Assembly: GCA_950295325.1 (NCBI GenBank)
Contig: OX485803.1
Location: 4,712,001 to 4,776,000, forward strand
Length of the DNA: 64,000 bases
From: Polytrichum commune
Lineage: Eukaryota > Streptophyta > Polytrichopsida > Polytrichales > Polytrichaceae
Reading direction: 5' to 3'
The notes beneath the pieces were generated by a model. It ran no database searches. It saw only the letters and a program-made list of their open reading frames with translations, and was not told the DNA's origin. A program made the position numbers and the translations under genes. Shown one piece after another: positions 11,001 to 23,302 of the stretch (positions within the stretch are counted from its first letter, which is position 1; each line of letters starts with the position of its first letter).

Positions 11001-12805
11001 AGCTGGTGTTTGAACTTGTAAACTTTTCTTTTCAATCTGTACTAGCAAATTATTATTCCTGTGTGTGATGCCAATAAAATATCCTCTAAAACAAGAAGGA
11101 ATGCACTGAAACTAAATACTATGTTTGCAGATGGCTCCATTTGCAGATGCACCTGAGGAAGTGGACCAAACTATTTTCACCAAGGACAAGAATCAGGCCA
11201 TTGGCATTGCTTCAAAGTTGGCACAAGATGTAGTTGAAGAAGCTCATAGGTTTATTCAGCCCTGAACTTGATTTGTTATTGATCTCACCCTAATTTTAGA
11301 GTTTATAAAACAATGAAGATTCACCACACATTACAAGAAATGATTGCTATCTGTGTGTTAAACTATTCTTGTCCATGTTTCAATATACCATGGTTTTATG
11401 TATGGTAGAAGTGTGTTATTTGTATACTTTTCTCTGCTTCCACTTCTCGTAGGATATGGAATACGCAGTGAGTGCAAGTTGGTTAGCAAATCCAAATTGT
11501 GTCCGTAGCCATTTGCCTCATTTTATTCAGAGCTCATAGGAATATCTTATTTATGATCAAAGTCAAGCTTCTCGTGCTCATTAAATGGCCATATAGGCCC
11601 CCCCAATCATGTCCACTATGGAACCTAGAATGGTCAGCATATTTTCAGCACATAGTCCAATCCCTTGTGAACACATGTCGCCTTTCTGGTGTCCAATCTT
11701 AGATCCACAACTAATCACATACCACTCAAATATAGGTCTCCGTTTTATTGCCACGTTGGATTTAGGCAAGTCTACATTACTTCACTTTACTTTCAGGTTT
11801 GATGCAATCTTGTTTTTCATAAGGAACGTGTTTCAGGCACTTAACACTTCGTTGATTATTCTTGTGATTTCAGGGCTCGCAATTTCACCGATACAGGCAA
11901 TTTTACTCTCCGATGTGGTGTCTGTCAGAAGGGAGTGGTTGGCCAAATGGTGAGTTGTCATTGACAAATAAAGGAGTACATTGGCAAGCTTTTCAAGCAA
12001 CCCGAGACCATAATAGAGCATGTTGAATTTATTTATTTTTTAAATCTGGAATTAGTTAGTATTTTTCATGGGTCACATTCATGCTCAACCTCTTCAAATT
12101 TCAAGCCTCTTGTCTAAGTGCCACCTAGATTGTATGTTATGATAGTATCTACCCACATTGATGAGCTCTGTTCAGAGTAAACCATGTGGCCCGTGATAGC
12201 AAACGATTTGTGAGAAAAAAGGTCACTAGAAATATGGTGTGGCCCACACTAAATTGGATATAATATAGTAGTATGACCTTTAGGGGTGGCTCAAACCCAA
12301 GGCCTTAACACGGATCCCGTGGGAACTCCGAGGTTAAGTCACCCAAGGCCAAAATAGAACTTGGATGGGTGACTTTCCCAACACTTAATTTTCGGTACAC
12401 CCAATCATAGTGGGGGTATCTAGGTGAACCGGATACTTTCAATGTACCATGTGGGAACCTAGAGGCTTGCCCTTGGGGGAGATGGATAACTGCCGTTGAA
12501 GGTGTTCACCTTTGAAAAATGAGGCAGTAGTCCTCGGGTGCCCTCAACTTCTCCTAACGCCTGCTTTGGGATCAAATATAATCGAGAAATGATGCAACAC
12601 CATAATTCAGGCCTTGGGATCAAATACAATCAAGAAATGATGCAACGCCATAATTCAGGCCGGTGGTGATATCGGAGTCGTCCTTCCTTTGAAGTGACAG
12701 AACTATTTTTATTTAATTTTAATTTTTTGGGGGGTGATGCAGGAGGCTGTCGAACATGCGAAAGCCACAGGTCATGCCAACTTTCAAGAATACCAGAGGA
12801 AATAA
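8074..12805 (+). CDS. OTU2: OTU-family deubiquitinase, YOD1/yeast OTU1 type with C2H2 finger
   Basis: This is a complete ovarian-tumour (OTU) cysteine protease that hydrolyses ubiquitin chains. Relatives of this type (yeast OTU1, human YOD1, Arabidopsis OTU2) work with CDC48/p97. Exons are 8074-8144, 8958-9003, 9126-9234, 10171-10262, 10935-10997, 11131-11249, 11874-11949 and 12743-12805. They total 639 nt and 212 aa, the usual size of the plant protein. The catalytic triad region is visible: Asp15 and Cys18 in [11 protein letters not shown], and His122 in [12 protein letters not shown]-terminal zinc finger has Cys181, Cys184, His197 and His203. All junctions are GT-AG and in phase. The start ATG gives [18 protein letters not shown], matching the family N-terminus. 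The 5' flank ends within about 90 bp in a dispersed repeat. Introns carry MITEs and a 5S-derived insertion. The symbol follows my recollection of the Arabidopsis name. Confidence 0.92.
8275..8485. repeat. GGCATGCC-family repeat, partial copy 4 (OTU intron 1)
   Basis: Only the right part is recognisable: CTACCTCCAAGCATGCACCACAA, AACTCCTGAACAAAG and AAAGGATAA. It abuts the MITE copy at 8485. Confidence 0.55.
8485..8838. repeat. MITE copy in OTU intron 1
   Basis: It begins AAGGTAGACCACCC and ends AGACCCATCTATCTT. It shares TATGAGTGGTATGTGGTTCAGTG-like and TTTGCTAACCATCTTGTA-like segments with the copies in NDC1. Confidence 0.7.
10436..10790. repeat. MITE copy in OTU intron 4
   Basis: The order of internal blocks (GCGAGATGATTAG, CATATGAATATC, CATGCTCATTGAGTGGTCAT, CACATATCACTCAAATACAG) is that of the family. 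The AAGGTAGAT termini are degraded. Confidence 0.6.
11430..11775. repeat. MITE copy in OTU intron 6
   Basis: It holds the same blocks as the copy at 10436-10790 in the same orientation, from TTCTCTGCTTCCACTTCTCG to TAGGCAAGTCTACATTA. Confidence 0.6.
12284..12402 (+). repeat. 5S rRNA-derived sequence (Cassandra-like insertion)
   Basis: This stretch is 119 nt, the length of plant 5S rRNA, and aligns along its whole length. CGGATCCCGTGGGAACTCCG corresponds to CGGATCCCATCAGAACTCCG, GGTTAAG to the box A segment, and TTGGATGGGTGAC to the conserved box C (TAGGATGGGTGAC). The end TACACCC matches TGCACCC. Many other positions differ, so it is not a functional 5S gene. Plant 5S-like sequences in introns are usually part of Cassandra TRIM retrotransposon LTRs. 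Downstream, near 12663-12677, TGGTGATATCGGAGTC resembles the tRNA-Met primer-binding site TGGTATCAGAGCC. It lies in the last intron of the OTU gene. Confidence 0.8.
12568..12663. repeat. 48-bp tandem duplication beside 5S-like sequence
   Basis: TTGGGATCAAATAYAATC...CATAATTCAGGCC occurs twice in a row with few differences. It falls between the 5S-like block and the possible primer-binding site. Confidence 0.75.
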
Positions 12806-14225
12806 CTGATTAGTAAAGAAGCTCATAATTTGCAATACATACAGGAACAGTGAGCCTTCTTCATGTGAGTTTTTAAGAGCGTTCTGGAATTGGTTTTTAG
12901 GGCTAAGTTATTTTCCTTCTCTCTTCTCATACTTAGACTTAGCTCAACCAACTCTCATATTATTATCACCTCCATGTCAGCAGAAGTGCGGCTGGGGTTA
13001 TCTGCTCTTTACTTAGATGATTGATTTGCTTTGGCGTTTTGGCTATTTGAGGGCCAAGTCTTACTCCGTCTCAGGCATATGCGAGAATATAAGACAATAC
13101 CTCAAAGACCCTTTTCAGACCGATCAACCATTAAGGTTGGCCCTCGGAGCTCATGTGTTGTTATTTTTCTGTGCTTCTCAAGAAGAGAATCTATGGTAAT
13201 GGACCACAGTGAAAGTGGTCCTCATTTGAAAGTTCAGAAATTTACATATTTGGTTCAGAGTCTGTGACTAATTGATGAAAAGGATATATGAATTTGATAA
13301 TTTAAGGGGTGTTTGAGAGTGCACCAATGTTTGAACTCGTGGGTTGAATAAGCTGTACAGGCCCCCTACAAACCCTAAATCACCCTGAAGTGTAATTTGC
13401 GTATCGGATCTTCTAATGTGGTCACGACAAAACATAGCCAATTCTTCCAAGAAAACAATAACTTTCTGATGAACCAGAAAGTTTCACAGTAGGGGTAGTT
13501 CCTGCCTTTTGCAGGAATTTATCATTTTTACTTTCAAATATACATGTCCAAATGGGTCTTTTGTTTGAAAAATTTCTTACAAGGTATAGGTACTTCCAAT
13601 TCAGACAGTTTTCGTTGTTGGATTGGATCGGGAGTTTTTCATTATCATCTGGTTAGCAATTGCAAAACAATCGTCTCGAGTAGGTGGATGACTCTCCTCT
13701 CCCGTGGGCCATCTAGTCCATGTCTAATGCTTGGATCGGCATACATAACCCATAGCGCATTGCAAGAGGTGAGGTAGGAGTAGAATATTAAAGGTGGGAA
13801 TGAAGGAGCAAAAACGTGCCTTAAACTAATGAGTAAGGAAAACAAAGTGGGTGGTCAATGCCACCCATAGTACTACGAGCTATTATAGTGTATACATTCC
13901 CCCGTCATGCTCATAGTGGATGAAAAATTGAGGCCAAACTGCATTGCAATGATATTTTGGCTTTGCCTTTAGATGATTTTAGAAATGAGCCAACGTTTGG
14001 CCTCGATTGGACAACCAGCTAGAATTGGCACCATTCAACTACACATAAACTTTTTGCGCTTGCAAATAATAAACAAAACAAATATGAACACAAAGAGAGA
14101 ATGGAGACACAATCACTACTTATTTGAAGATGATGACGAAGACACACTCCGCATTCACAAAATAAACAAATACCTTAAATACACAAAGAGACATGGTGTT
14201 GAGGCCAAGGAAGCCTCCACCCTAT
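12806..14225. other. Spacer between OTU and the CACTA insertion
   Basis: No gene is visible. It contains the OTU 3' flank and AT-rich spacer up to the TAT target site of the transposon. Confidence 0.5.
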
Positions 14226-14253
14226 CACTACAAGAAAACCAGCCCAATGTGAC
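14226..14253 (+). repeat. Left terminal inverted repeat of CACTA
   Basis: These 28 bases begin with CACTACAAGAAAACC and are the exact reverse complement of 34413-34440. TAT precedes them. Confidence 0.95.
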
Positions 14254-15130
14254 TAGGTTTTATGACTACAATACAACATAAACCAAAATGTGACTAGCAT
14301 TGTTTGTAGTCATTTTGAGTTAGTCGCTTCGGACAATCTGACTAGGGGTCATATCGGACACTTCTTGTTCCCAATGCTGCGTTCCCACAGTGTTTTGGGA
14401 CCTCAAAACGGGACCTGCAGTGAGACTTGGACCATATGACTCTATATAGTCATACCTCTATGACTATATGTAGTCATCTATATGCAAATAGGGTCTGTTT
14501 GGCATGACTACGTGTAGTGAGGTATGTGTCAATACATGACTAGTTCCATCACTACGCATAGTAGTAAAATGGTGACTGTTTGTAGTCATACATTGAGTTG
14601 GGAGCATACGACTCTTTGAAGTCACATCTATTTGAGATCCCATAGTCACAAATACTGAAATAGCTTCGTGGTGATATGACAAATTGTAGTGAGGTATCAG
14701 TCAATACATGACTGGTTTTATCACTACGAACAGTAGTGAGATGATGACTGAAATGCGTCATAAATTGAGTTGAGATAATAAGACTCTTTGAAGTCGCATC
14801 TATTGGACTACACATAGTCACGAATACTGAAATGACTTCTGAATGCTATGACTAATTGTAGTGAGATATTGGTCTCCAGTACTGAAATCATGAGATGGGC
14901 ATGACTAATTATAGTGAGGGTTTAGAGAATATAGCAATGGTTTGATCACTATGCATAGTGATTTGATTGTGACTGTATTACATCATACACACCTGAGAGA
15001 ATACGACACTGTAAAGTCAAATGTGCGTCACTACACATAGTCACCCATATCATCTGATGACTGCATGGAGTCCTTGTATACTCGTTTCTTTCACTACTGG
15101 GAGTCAAAGTTCAATATTAAATCGGAAGCA
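14254..15130. repeat. Left subterminal repeat region of CACTA
   Basis: Many copies of TGACTA/TAGTCA occur here, often paired as palindromes spaced by four bases: TGACTATATGTAGTCA at 14461-14476 and TGACTACGTGTAGTGA at 14505-14520. In En/Spm the subterminal repeats bind TNPA. That this region binds the product of the element's own TNPA-like gene is inference. Longer tandem blocks of about 180-190 bp are also visible between about 14500 and 14900, in which two successive copies share a TCATACATTGAGTTG-like segment. Confidence 0.85.
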
Positions 15131-18100
15131 TCTGTCTAGGACTTGATTGTCCTTACTTTAGTGCAAACGTATGCCATGCAGTCGAATCTGCCATTCTTAC
15201 GGTGCATAGTCATAGATTTTAGTTTCAGATTAGTGGGATAATGAGACATCAAGACTATTACAAGTCAACCGTGCGGTTGTGAGCACTGCATCAGGTCATG
15301 CAAATGATTTGAACACATTTCATTGAAAGAGAAAATTTCATAGCTGAAACATGATGCTCTGCAACTGGAACTCCATCACTCTAAACTGCTTGGGAGAAGG
15401 ACATATCAATGTCCATGAACTCTGTGGGCCACATTATAAAGTGCCCTACTGCTTGTCCTACCAAGGTCACGGGTGGATCATCTAGATCTATGGGTGCAAA
15501 CAAACTATAGTCGTCATCTAGGCTTTTCAGCACTTCTACAGACACACATCCTGCAATTATGGTTCTCCCGTGTAGAGAAGCACCAGCTACATTCTGCACT
15601 TTCCCGAGTGCCACAACTTTATCCTCCTCCCCTTCTTGAATTCCCTTGAGTCTCACATGGTCACCTTTCTTGAACTCCGGGTCCTCACCTTCTTCTGCAA
15701 CCTATAATAATAATAACAACACAAAACAGGCATCAGTTGGGACTCAATTGCTGCTTTTATACAACGATGTACATCTCCAAGGCTCATGGGAATTATTCAA
15801 ATGCTACGACTGTGAGAAGACACATATGCTAACGTCATTACTAATATCAGTCACGTATTCTAACTTCATGACTGAATCTAATCAAGCCTGGTCGCTCGTT
15901 CCATATTACAAGTCTACAAACAATCACGAACTTGCCATATTGAATTTCTAAAGACCTAAGGCACAACATTCCAGGAAGTGGCACATGGCACTTACATGTT
16001 CACTTATCTGTACGTTCAAGTTTTTGGAAAGGATCACAGGGTCACCCTTCTTTAAATCCGGGTCCTCGGTTTCTTGTACAACCTATAAAAAAAAACACAC
16101 ACAAAACATGGATCAGTTGGGATTGAATCACTGAATAGGTGCTTTCAGAAAAAGAAACCTGTGAAAATACATGGCTTGTGTGCACTTACATCTTCACTTA
16201 CCGCTGTGTTCATGTTTCTCTTCCTCTTCCCTTTCGCGTTTTGCTGACTGTCAATGTTGGCCTCCTTGCTCTTCTCAGGTTGAGTTTTGCTCCCCCGGAC
16301 TGCCCTTTGCTTCTTTGTGTCATCGTGATCTTTCTTCAGCTTCTCAACCTCTGTCAATCGCATTCTCTTCTGGGTGCGAGTGTCCTCTTTTGCAGGCTTC
16401 GAAGCCCTCAAATTCCGAGTTGAGTACACAATTGGGGCACGTCCTCCTGACTCTGCCACGGTCACTGTACCACAATCCGGAGTGCCTCCTGTAGGGTTGC
16501 TCGAAGTTCCCGACGGATGTGAGTCCTTCACGTCACCTACTACAGGAATCTCCTCTGCCTTCTCCGGATCTGCCGGCTGCGATTCGCACTCCCCTACTTG
16601 CTGCAAACCCAGTTGATTACAAAGTATAAGGATCCACTCAGTCATTGCTTTTGATCAAGAGCAATGTTTGTAAATGGGTTCAACAAAGCCTCACCTTCTT
16701 GTGAATTCCAGTCACTTATTTGAATTCAATGACAATGGATAATAATACATATTAAACTGATGACTGTGAGAAGTCACATATTCTAGCTTCATTACTATTA
16801 TCCATCACGAATTTGATGTTCATGACTGCATCTAGTAAAGCCTGGTCACTGTTTCCATATCAATGACTACAAACAGTAACTAACTTGGCATGGTGAATTC
16901 TTCTAGAACTAAGGCACAAGATTTTAAGAAGTGCCCAAGTAGGAGCTGTAACAACAGGAGCTGGACAACACACATGAAGTCATGTTTGTACCTGCAGTGG
17001 CATCAAGCTTTCTTGGACCTGATCTGGCTTTCGTGAAGTGTCGGTGCCGGTGGACTCTGAGCTGGAGCTGCCTTTTGCACTTGCTGCCTTCATGGGGGTG
17101 ACAATGGGAATCTGCAGGTGCTGCATGATGCGTTCAATGTTCTTCTCCATCGCTCTCCGCCAATCATTGTCCTGCTCTGGCTTTGCATCAGACACTCGGC
17201 TACTCGGGGAGGTTTCACTTCTGGGAATGAGTCTTCGAGGGGCATCTTTGTCACGTGCAAGCTCCCTTTCAATTTCAACCCTAGTTGGGCTTCTCTCCAG
17301 CTTAATGGCCTGCACAAAGATCTTACATCATATAGTTAGTGCTGCATGATTACAAAATCTTAGATTCTCTATGACCCAAAAAAGTCACGCAAACTCTGGT
17401 GATGACTGATGACAGTCACATACTCTAATTTGATGACTGCACCTAGCCACATCATGACCTGGTTTTCGCATTGGAACAGTTGTACAGCCTTTGAGATCAT
17501 CTTCAACCTTATCTGCCTATTGCAAATATTTCTAATAGGGTAGTTGTATTGTGGCAATTGCCATTGAGTACTCAAAGAGTATCGCTTATATTACGAGGCT
17601 TCATTCATAAGAGGAGGTTGTTTCTATTCCCAGGTTGAAAGTTATCATATATTATGCTGCATGTGGGTCTCCAATATAGAGTGGATACGGATGTTTTGCA
17701 AGTTGTGAGGTTGGAGTTGTAATGGACTGAAGACTTACCAACTGAGCTCGAACATATTCTTCGTTGCGCCCGGCTGAAGATGGCCTCCTCACTTGGGCTC
17801 GGCTGTATCGCAACTTCTCTGCTTCCTATTGTTTTTTCTCCTCCAAGATGAGTTTTGACAACTTCACCCAATGGTCATGCCGAATGTGCTTTGGCTTGTC
17901 CTTCCCTTCTTGCATTCTTTTCTTCAATTGATATCTCTTCACCTTCAGTTGGCCCTTCAATATGCTGTGGAAAGCCTCCTCTGTCACCTTGCCAAGGCCC
18001 CCATGGTACTCAAAAGTGTTGTCCACTCGTTCCTTGACAGCGAGCAGCATCGAAGTGTTGAGATTCTTGTAGTTATCTTCGCTGAAATCTATATCCTGCG

Positions 18101-18736
18101 CATGACCTCGAAGACATGTTAGCCACAGCGGACGATTCTGTCCTTGTGGATGTCCCCTCAGATCGACCTCCACAAGGTGTTTTCTGGGCCCTCCAGCATC
18201 TCGAAAAGTGACCTCCTGAGCCTGTTGTTGCTTCAAAGCGACCCGTCGTCTGGACTTCTGGTCTCTAGAATATGAGGGTTGACCTAAGCTCTCAGTCATC
18301 TCCGATGGGGAATACGTGGACGAGTTCACCACAGGCTCCTGCATCTCCATCGCTCGCCTCCATTGCAGTAGTTGGAGTTGTTTTTCTGCAATTTGAAGGT
18401 CCAAGCTGCTAATGGGGCCGTGGCGGGGGAGGCCTCGGCCACGCGAAGGAGGTGTGTTGCCTCCCTGAACACGAGGAAGCTCGGGTACTACGTCATTGCG
18501 GTAATCGAAGGGCTCCCCTGTTAGTGAATCCTCTGACATCTTAAGGGGTTTGTCGTGTTGGGGTCGGTCTGTTTGCGGCAGACGGAGGCTCGTTGACGTG
18601 GGTTTTGGAATTCCACAACCTCCACGACCTCGCTTGCGCACCTCCCAAACAGTTGGCTCGGTTGTCTGAGCTCTGGCCTGCACAGTGCATACAGAGGTCA
18701 TCAATCTCAATGTCAAGGTTAGTCGTTCTCTCAGTT

Positions 18737-18890
18737 CATGTGACTAGAACCAGTCACATGAGCTCAACGCATACAAAGTTTGTTAGTCAACTATTTAGTT
18801 CATGTGACTAGAACCAGTCACAATTCCTCAACGCATACGAAGTTTGTTAGTCAACTATTTAGTTCATGTGACTAGGATCAGTGCAATCCT
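18737..18890. repeat. 64-bp tandem repeats with GTGACT palindrome
   Basis: GTGACTAGAACCAGTCAC occurs at 18740-18757 and 18804-18821, with a degenerate third copy at about 18868. The period is 64 bp. It lies at the 3' end of the long intron of the TNPA-like gene, about 60 bp upstream of exon 3. The palindromic arms GTGACT/AGTCAC match the subterminal motif. Confidence 0.8.
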
Positions 18891-19564
18891 CTCACTTGGT
18901 AATAAGGAATTGAAATTTCTGGGAATTGGTTCAAATGTTGGGGAGAAAATTGATTCATTCTAACATTTGCTTGCAAGGCAGAAATCCGTCTTGGGCTAAT
19001 CGAAGCAATAAGCAGTTCAAGTGCTGGGCTTATGCTTGTTGCAACAAAATTGGTGACGATGAAGAAACTTAAACAGCTATCCCTCTGTCTCTTAAGGTTG
19101 AAAAATTGAAATCTGAAGTTCTAAACTTGAATGGAAATGCTTGCCAAAACTCAAAGACATATCCAAATTGAAGATGGGGATGTACTAGACAAAACTTAAA
19201 GCGATTAGCTTCAGACCAATCCCAAGTTCAAAAGGCAGGGGCACTTCGAACCTCAGGGATGTTTCAAAGGATGCTACCTAAGCTTTCCACCACAACAATT
19301 CCCAAGAATCGAGAAGACCCCAAAACAATATGCTAGAGAGCTTCATAGCAGCTAAGTTTCTACAAATTGAACCGTTGCATGACGAAGCACCCTCTCGTAA
19401 AAGCGTTGAATTTCAAACTGTACACCAAGCAACTAGATTATATTCACCGAGAAGTCCTATGAGGGCTTCCATGGTTGGCTGGACCTAATAAGGTCAAAGA
19501 CTATTGCCTCTAGGAAAATCACACGTTGTTTCTACTATTTTCACCAGTGACCTCCCCATTGGAT

Positions 19565-20035
19565 ACATCTTACGTGGATGGGTCTTAAATGGGTTAGAAT
19601 ACTTTGAATGGCGCACTTCTCTCCGGACGTGAAAACACGCAATTAGTACAGGATGGTTTGCAAATCAATTCAAGGCCGTAAACACTTTTCTCATAATTTT
19701 TAAATCGCAACTGAATATCTTTTATTCATTATCAAAGTGAAGATTTTTCTTCTCATCAAATGGTCATATCTATGAACCTCTCCCCCCTCCCCCTCCTCCT
19801 CCCTCTTAAAAAAAGACAAAAAGACCAAAAAAATAAAAATCGTGTTGATTGTTAAGCCTAGAATTGTGATTCTATATTTAGCCTGAAGTCCAATCCATTT
19901 AAAACATGTGATGCCTTTTTGGTTTCCATTCTTGAAGCACACCATACCACATTCACACTCAATTATACAACGTGTCCTAATAATACTAAGTAATCGGATA
20001 CGGGATTTCCACCCTTCCACTTGACAACTACCTAT
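19565..20035. repeat. Diverged MITE copy in TNPA-like intron
   Basis: The sequence runs from GATGGGTCTTAAATGG through AGTACAGGATGGTTTGC, AACTGAATATCTTTTATTCA and ACACTCAATTATACAACGTG. Its order of motifs is shared with the intronic MITE copies at 815-1152 and 11430-11775, and it is interrupted by insertions. Confidence 0.55.
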
Positions 20036-23000
20036 TGACTTGATGTTGATATTCAGACCAACACATACATGCAACTTGATGGTAGTTTTGAAGCTCACAT
20101 TTAAGTGATATTGCAACCATCCAATAAGATGCCTAACAAAAGAATTGGGTCCCATCAAACTACTATAGTACTTTCACCACTTTGGCACTAATTATGTTAC
20201 TTTTAGAAAATTAAAAAATCTGGAAATTGTATAATTTTGAAGCTCAAAATGTTTATTTTTTTAAAATAAATAAATAAATTGATGTACATAAATAGACGAA
20301 GTGGTAAATATATTATGGTATATTGAAACTCTGACCCTAGATTAGGGATAATTTGGTTGGAAGTATTGTTGGTCAAGTTCATAATGTTTTTTTTTTGTGT
20401 TTTCACCGTCCTCCAATATGTGTGATGAAACTTGACCCCTAGTGTCAATTTAAGCATCTGTCTATACATTTTAATAAATAATATGGAAATGCCTCAATGT
20501 GTGTGTCTGTGTGTACACATGGACTTCTATCCTTGAAGAAGATCAAAATGATGAACCATCCATATTTCTCCCACGCAAGCAACACAGGTGTTCAAATCAA
20601 AATGCCCACAATGTCACTTACTGTCGAGTCTCAAGAATGTTATAAGTAAAAACTTTCGTACTAATTATCTGGCACTCAGTACTACGGGTAAAGTAGGCAC
20701 TGAGCTAGAGTTGTTGATCTAGTGTTTACAACAAGATTATTCGATCAGAAGTGTCAGCCCCAGCTGGCTGCAAAAAGAGAAGAAAAAACCTCATCAGCTA
20801 CGTGTATTTCATCGGTGGTTGGTATATGAAGCCTGTTAATGAAGACCAGATTCTTTTCTTCCTATCCGATTTGCTCCCCTTGCGTGGTTTCCTGCACTAC
20901 TCTTGTACTGCCAATGTCCCTCACGGTGGTAGAATGCTGTCAAATATTAAGAACTAAAAAAAACGAAATTTGAATAAGATTGGAGTACTTAGGAGCCAGT
21001 GAAGTAAGAAGCAGGTCTCAATTGTATGTGATACTAAAGGTACACTCGAACTTCAGGACAAGTCTACTAGAAGACTTTGTTTGTTCCAGGCCTCAGGATT
21101 TATAATATAGGGGTACATTTCCATCCATTCGAGTGAAGAAGTTACATATACGATTTCACAGTTCCAGTGTGACGATTCGTAGAACAACTTAGAAACTACA
21201 TTGTAGAAACTTAACATTGTAGAACAACTTAGAAACTACAGTAGTTCATAGAATTGAAGCTCCTTGATTATGCACTCTCACCCGACTACTCGAACCCAGT
21301 CTGGGATCAAGTGCCAAACACAATCAAGCTTAGACCAAAGGATTGCGCATTTCTCGAAAACTCACTCTTGTTCTTACTATTCTCATCCCAAATCCAACTG
21401 CTAAAAAATACTCCGACAAACTCTACAACACGCCGACACACTGCATCCTCACCCGGGAAATAGAGATTAAATTATTTTGGGGTGTCTGTTTCCAGGCTGG
21501 TATATATAGCGGCATCCAAATTTTCTCATCTCTTTCAAGGAACGACAACCCACTGTAACTCGATCATCTGCTCTTGATTGTGTGTCTTATAATTCGTGGA
21601 TACTTCGAATGGTTCATTTAGGGGTACATTTCCATCCAATCTCACCAAGTACAGTGTATATTTAATTCCTATCAAGCTATTTAATCTCACCAAGTACAAG
21701 TATGTAATTCCAATCTCACCAACTCTGTATAATTCATGTTACATTTATGTATGCTCTGATTGGAAAAGTGCATAACATAAATGGCTATTTTCAGAAATGG
21801 TATCTTTTGACCCATCGCGAAAAAAATCAAGAATTAGAGTTCGGGGAGAACTGACAGCTAGTTACAGATGAACTACTTGAGTTTGATAAATAATTGGTTG
21901 AAGTTCGAGGCTTCATGAGAATGACCGTTTGTTTTAGAGGAATTTCTGGAATATATCTCAAATGAATGAAAGCAAAATCGGAAGATGTTAACATGTAATC
22001 GGCTGGGTTTAGAATCACTAGGATCTTGATCGACTATGCCCAAAAACTGCCCAGACATTGCTCCACATTAAAGCTAACTCAGTGTAGCGACACATCGTTG
22101 CTACACTTGACGGTAGTAGGTTGAAGTTCTTGTTGTACTACCATTTTAAGGTAAGCGGCGGGTCTTAAATGGACACTTTCCACTTTGCACTCATTGCTCA
22201 TAGGCTATTAAATCCAGTATACTAAACAAGCTGATGAAGATGCAACCAATTGAGGAAAGGCTTGCACAACCTGGGAGACGCTTGCTACATGCTTCTTTCT
22301 GCTTGAAAATCTAATAATTACCCACCCCAAATGAATGCTTATAGCATGTGAAGAAATCCCAATAGTGAGTTAGTACACTCACCTGAGGATTTTGCTTGCT
22401 TTGATGTGGCTTTCCCACTCCTACTGGCAAGGTGTCATCATCGCCATTTCCACGCTCGTCTTCAAGGTAGATGTCAGCTTCGCTGTCCGTGTTCTCCTCT
22501 TCGTTGTGCCACTCCTCGGAACTGCTATTCACGCTCCGCCCGCCCTCCTTCGATTCCGCGTCCTTGTGCTTCTTCCTTGCACTCCGCGACGTTGTGCCAG
22601 ATCTTGGTGGGTTTTTGTTTAGTCGCTTACTCCGACGCACGAGCTCCAAACCCCCACTGTAGTCCTCTCTGCAGGTCAAGCAAACCTGAAGTTAGTGAGG
22701 TCGAAACCAAACTCAGTGAAGGAGTTCTGCTCACATTAAATAGAGGAGGCCAGGAGGATGACCTTAGGAGCTATGGTTTAGGGTTTCCTTACCCTAAACG
22801 TGGGTTTTCGAGGCTGCTGGCGCCGGCGCGGCGGGTGCTCTTCACGGTCGCGTGATTCCAGTCTCCTGTTGCCGCTTCGGTCGTGCATGTGGTTGTTGAC
22901 TCTTTCAACGATGCTGCCAGAATGGGGACTCCAAGCTCCTGTAGCTTGAGGGCGTTCTTCCGTAAGTTCGCCTGCCGCAGCCTCTCGTACTCGGGCACTT

Positions 23001-23302
23001 CGGCGTCCTCGTCTCTCCCAAACCCTTCCTCCGATGCCTGGTCCTCAGATCCTTCCGAACCCCGGTCCTTGGAGTTGGTGTCGTCCTCTTCAGTTGCCGA
23101 AGGCGCTGCAACGGCGTTCGTGGGCGTCTCCATCGCCAGAGCAAGCAGGATCACTGAGGCGTGGGAGGCATTCGAGCGCCCTTGCCATCGCCATTTTGAA
23201 AATCAGGTGAGAGCCGTTGCCAGCGTCAATTTGTGAACTTAATGCTGCTTAGATCAGAGAGTAGCACCACTACGTTTGAACGCCGCCAGTAAGTAGGCCA
23301 CT

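Larger units (their letters stand above)
15381..23133 (-). pseudogene. TNPA-like gene of the CACTA element (Transposase_24 + DUF8039-like), in-frame TAG
   Basis: This is a seven-exon gene on the minus strand: 23133-22793, 22668-22383, 18677-17739, 17309-16992, 16600-16202, 16082-15996 and 15701-15381. All junctions are GT-AG and phase-consistent, giving 897 codons including the stop. The N-terminus is acidic and holds EYERLRQANLRKNALKLQEL and VRRSKRLNKNPP, both usual in this class. Exon 3 has RKRGRG and a Plant transposase (Ptta/En/Spm, Transposase_24) segment ending near HIRHDHWVKLSKLILEEKKQ. The C-terminus, VALGKVQNVAGASLHGRTII and GQAVGHFIMWPTEFM, resembles DUF8039. In En/Spm the equivalent protein binds subterminal repeats. 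Codon 493 (17828-17826) is TAG inside otherwise open frame, probably CAG to TAG. If it is not read through, the product stops at 492 aa. Intron 2 is 3.7 kb and holds a MITE. Domain names are from memory of the families. Confidence 0.8.

Noticed and set aside
12284-12402. Functional 5S rRNA gene
   Set aside because: It differs from plant 5S at many positions across the molecule and lies alone inside an intron, so it is a derived copy.
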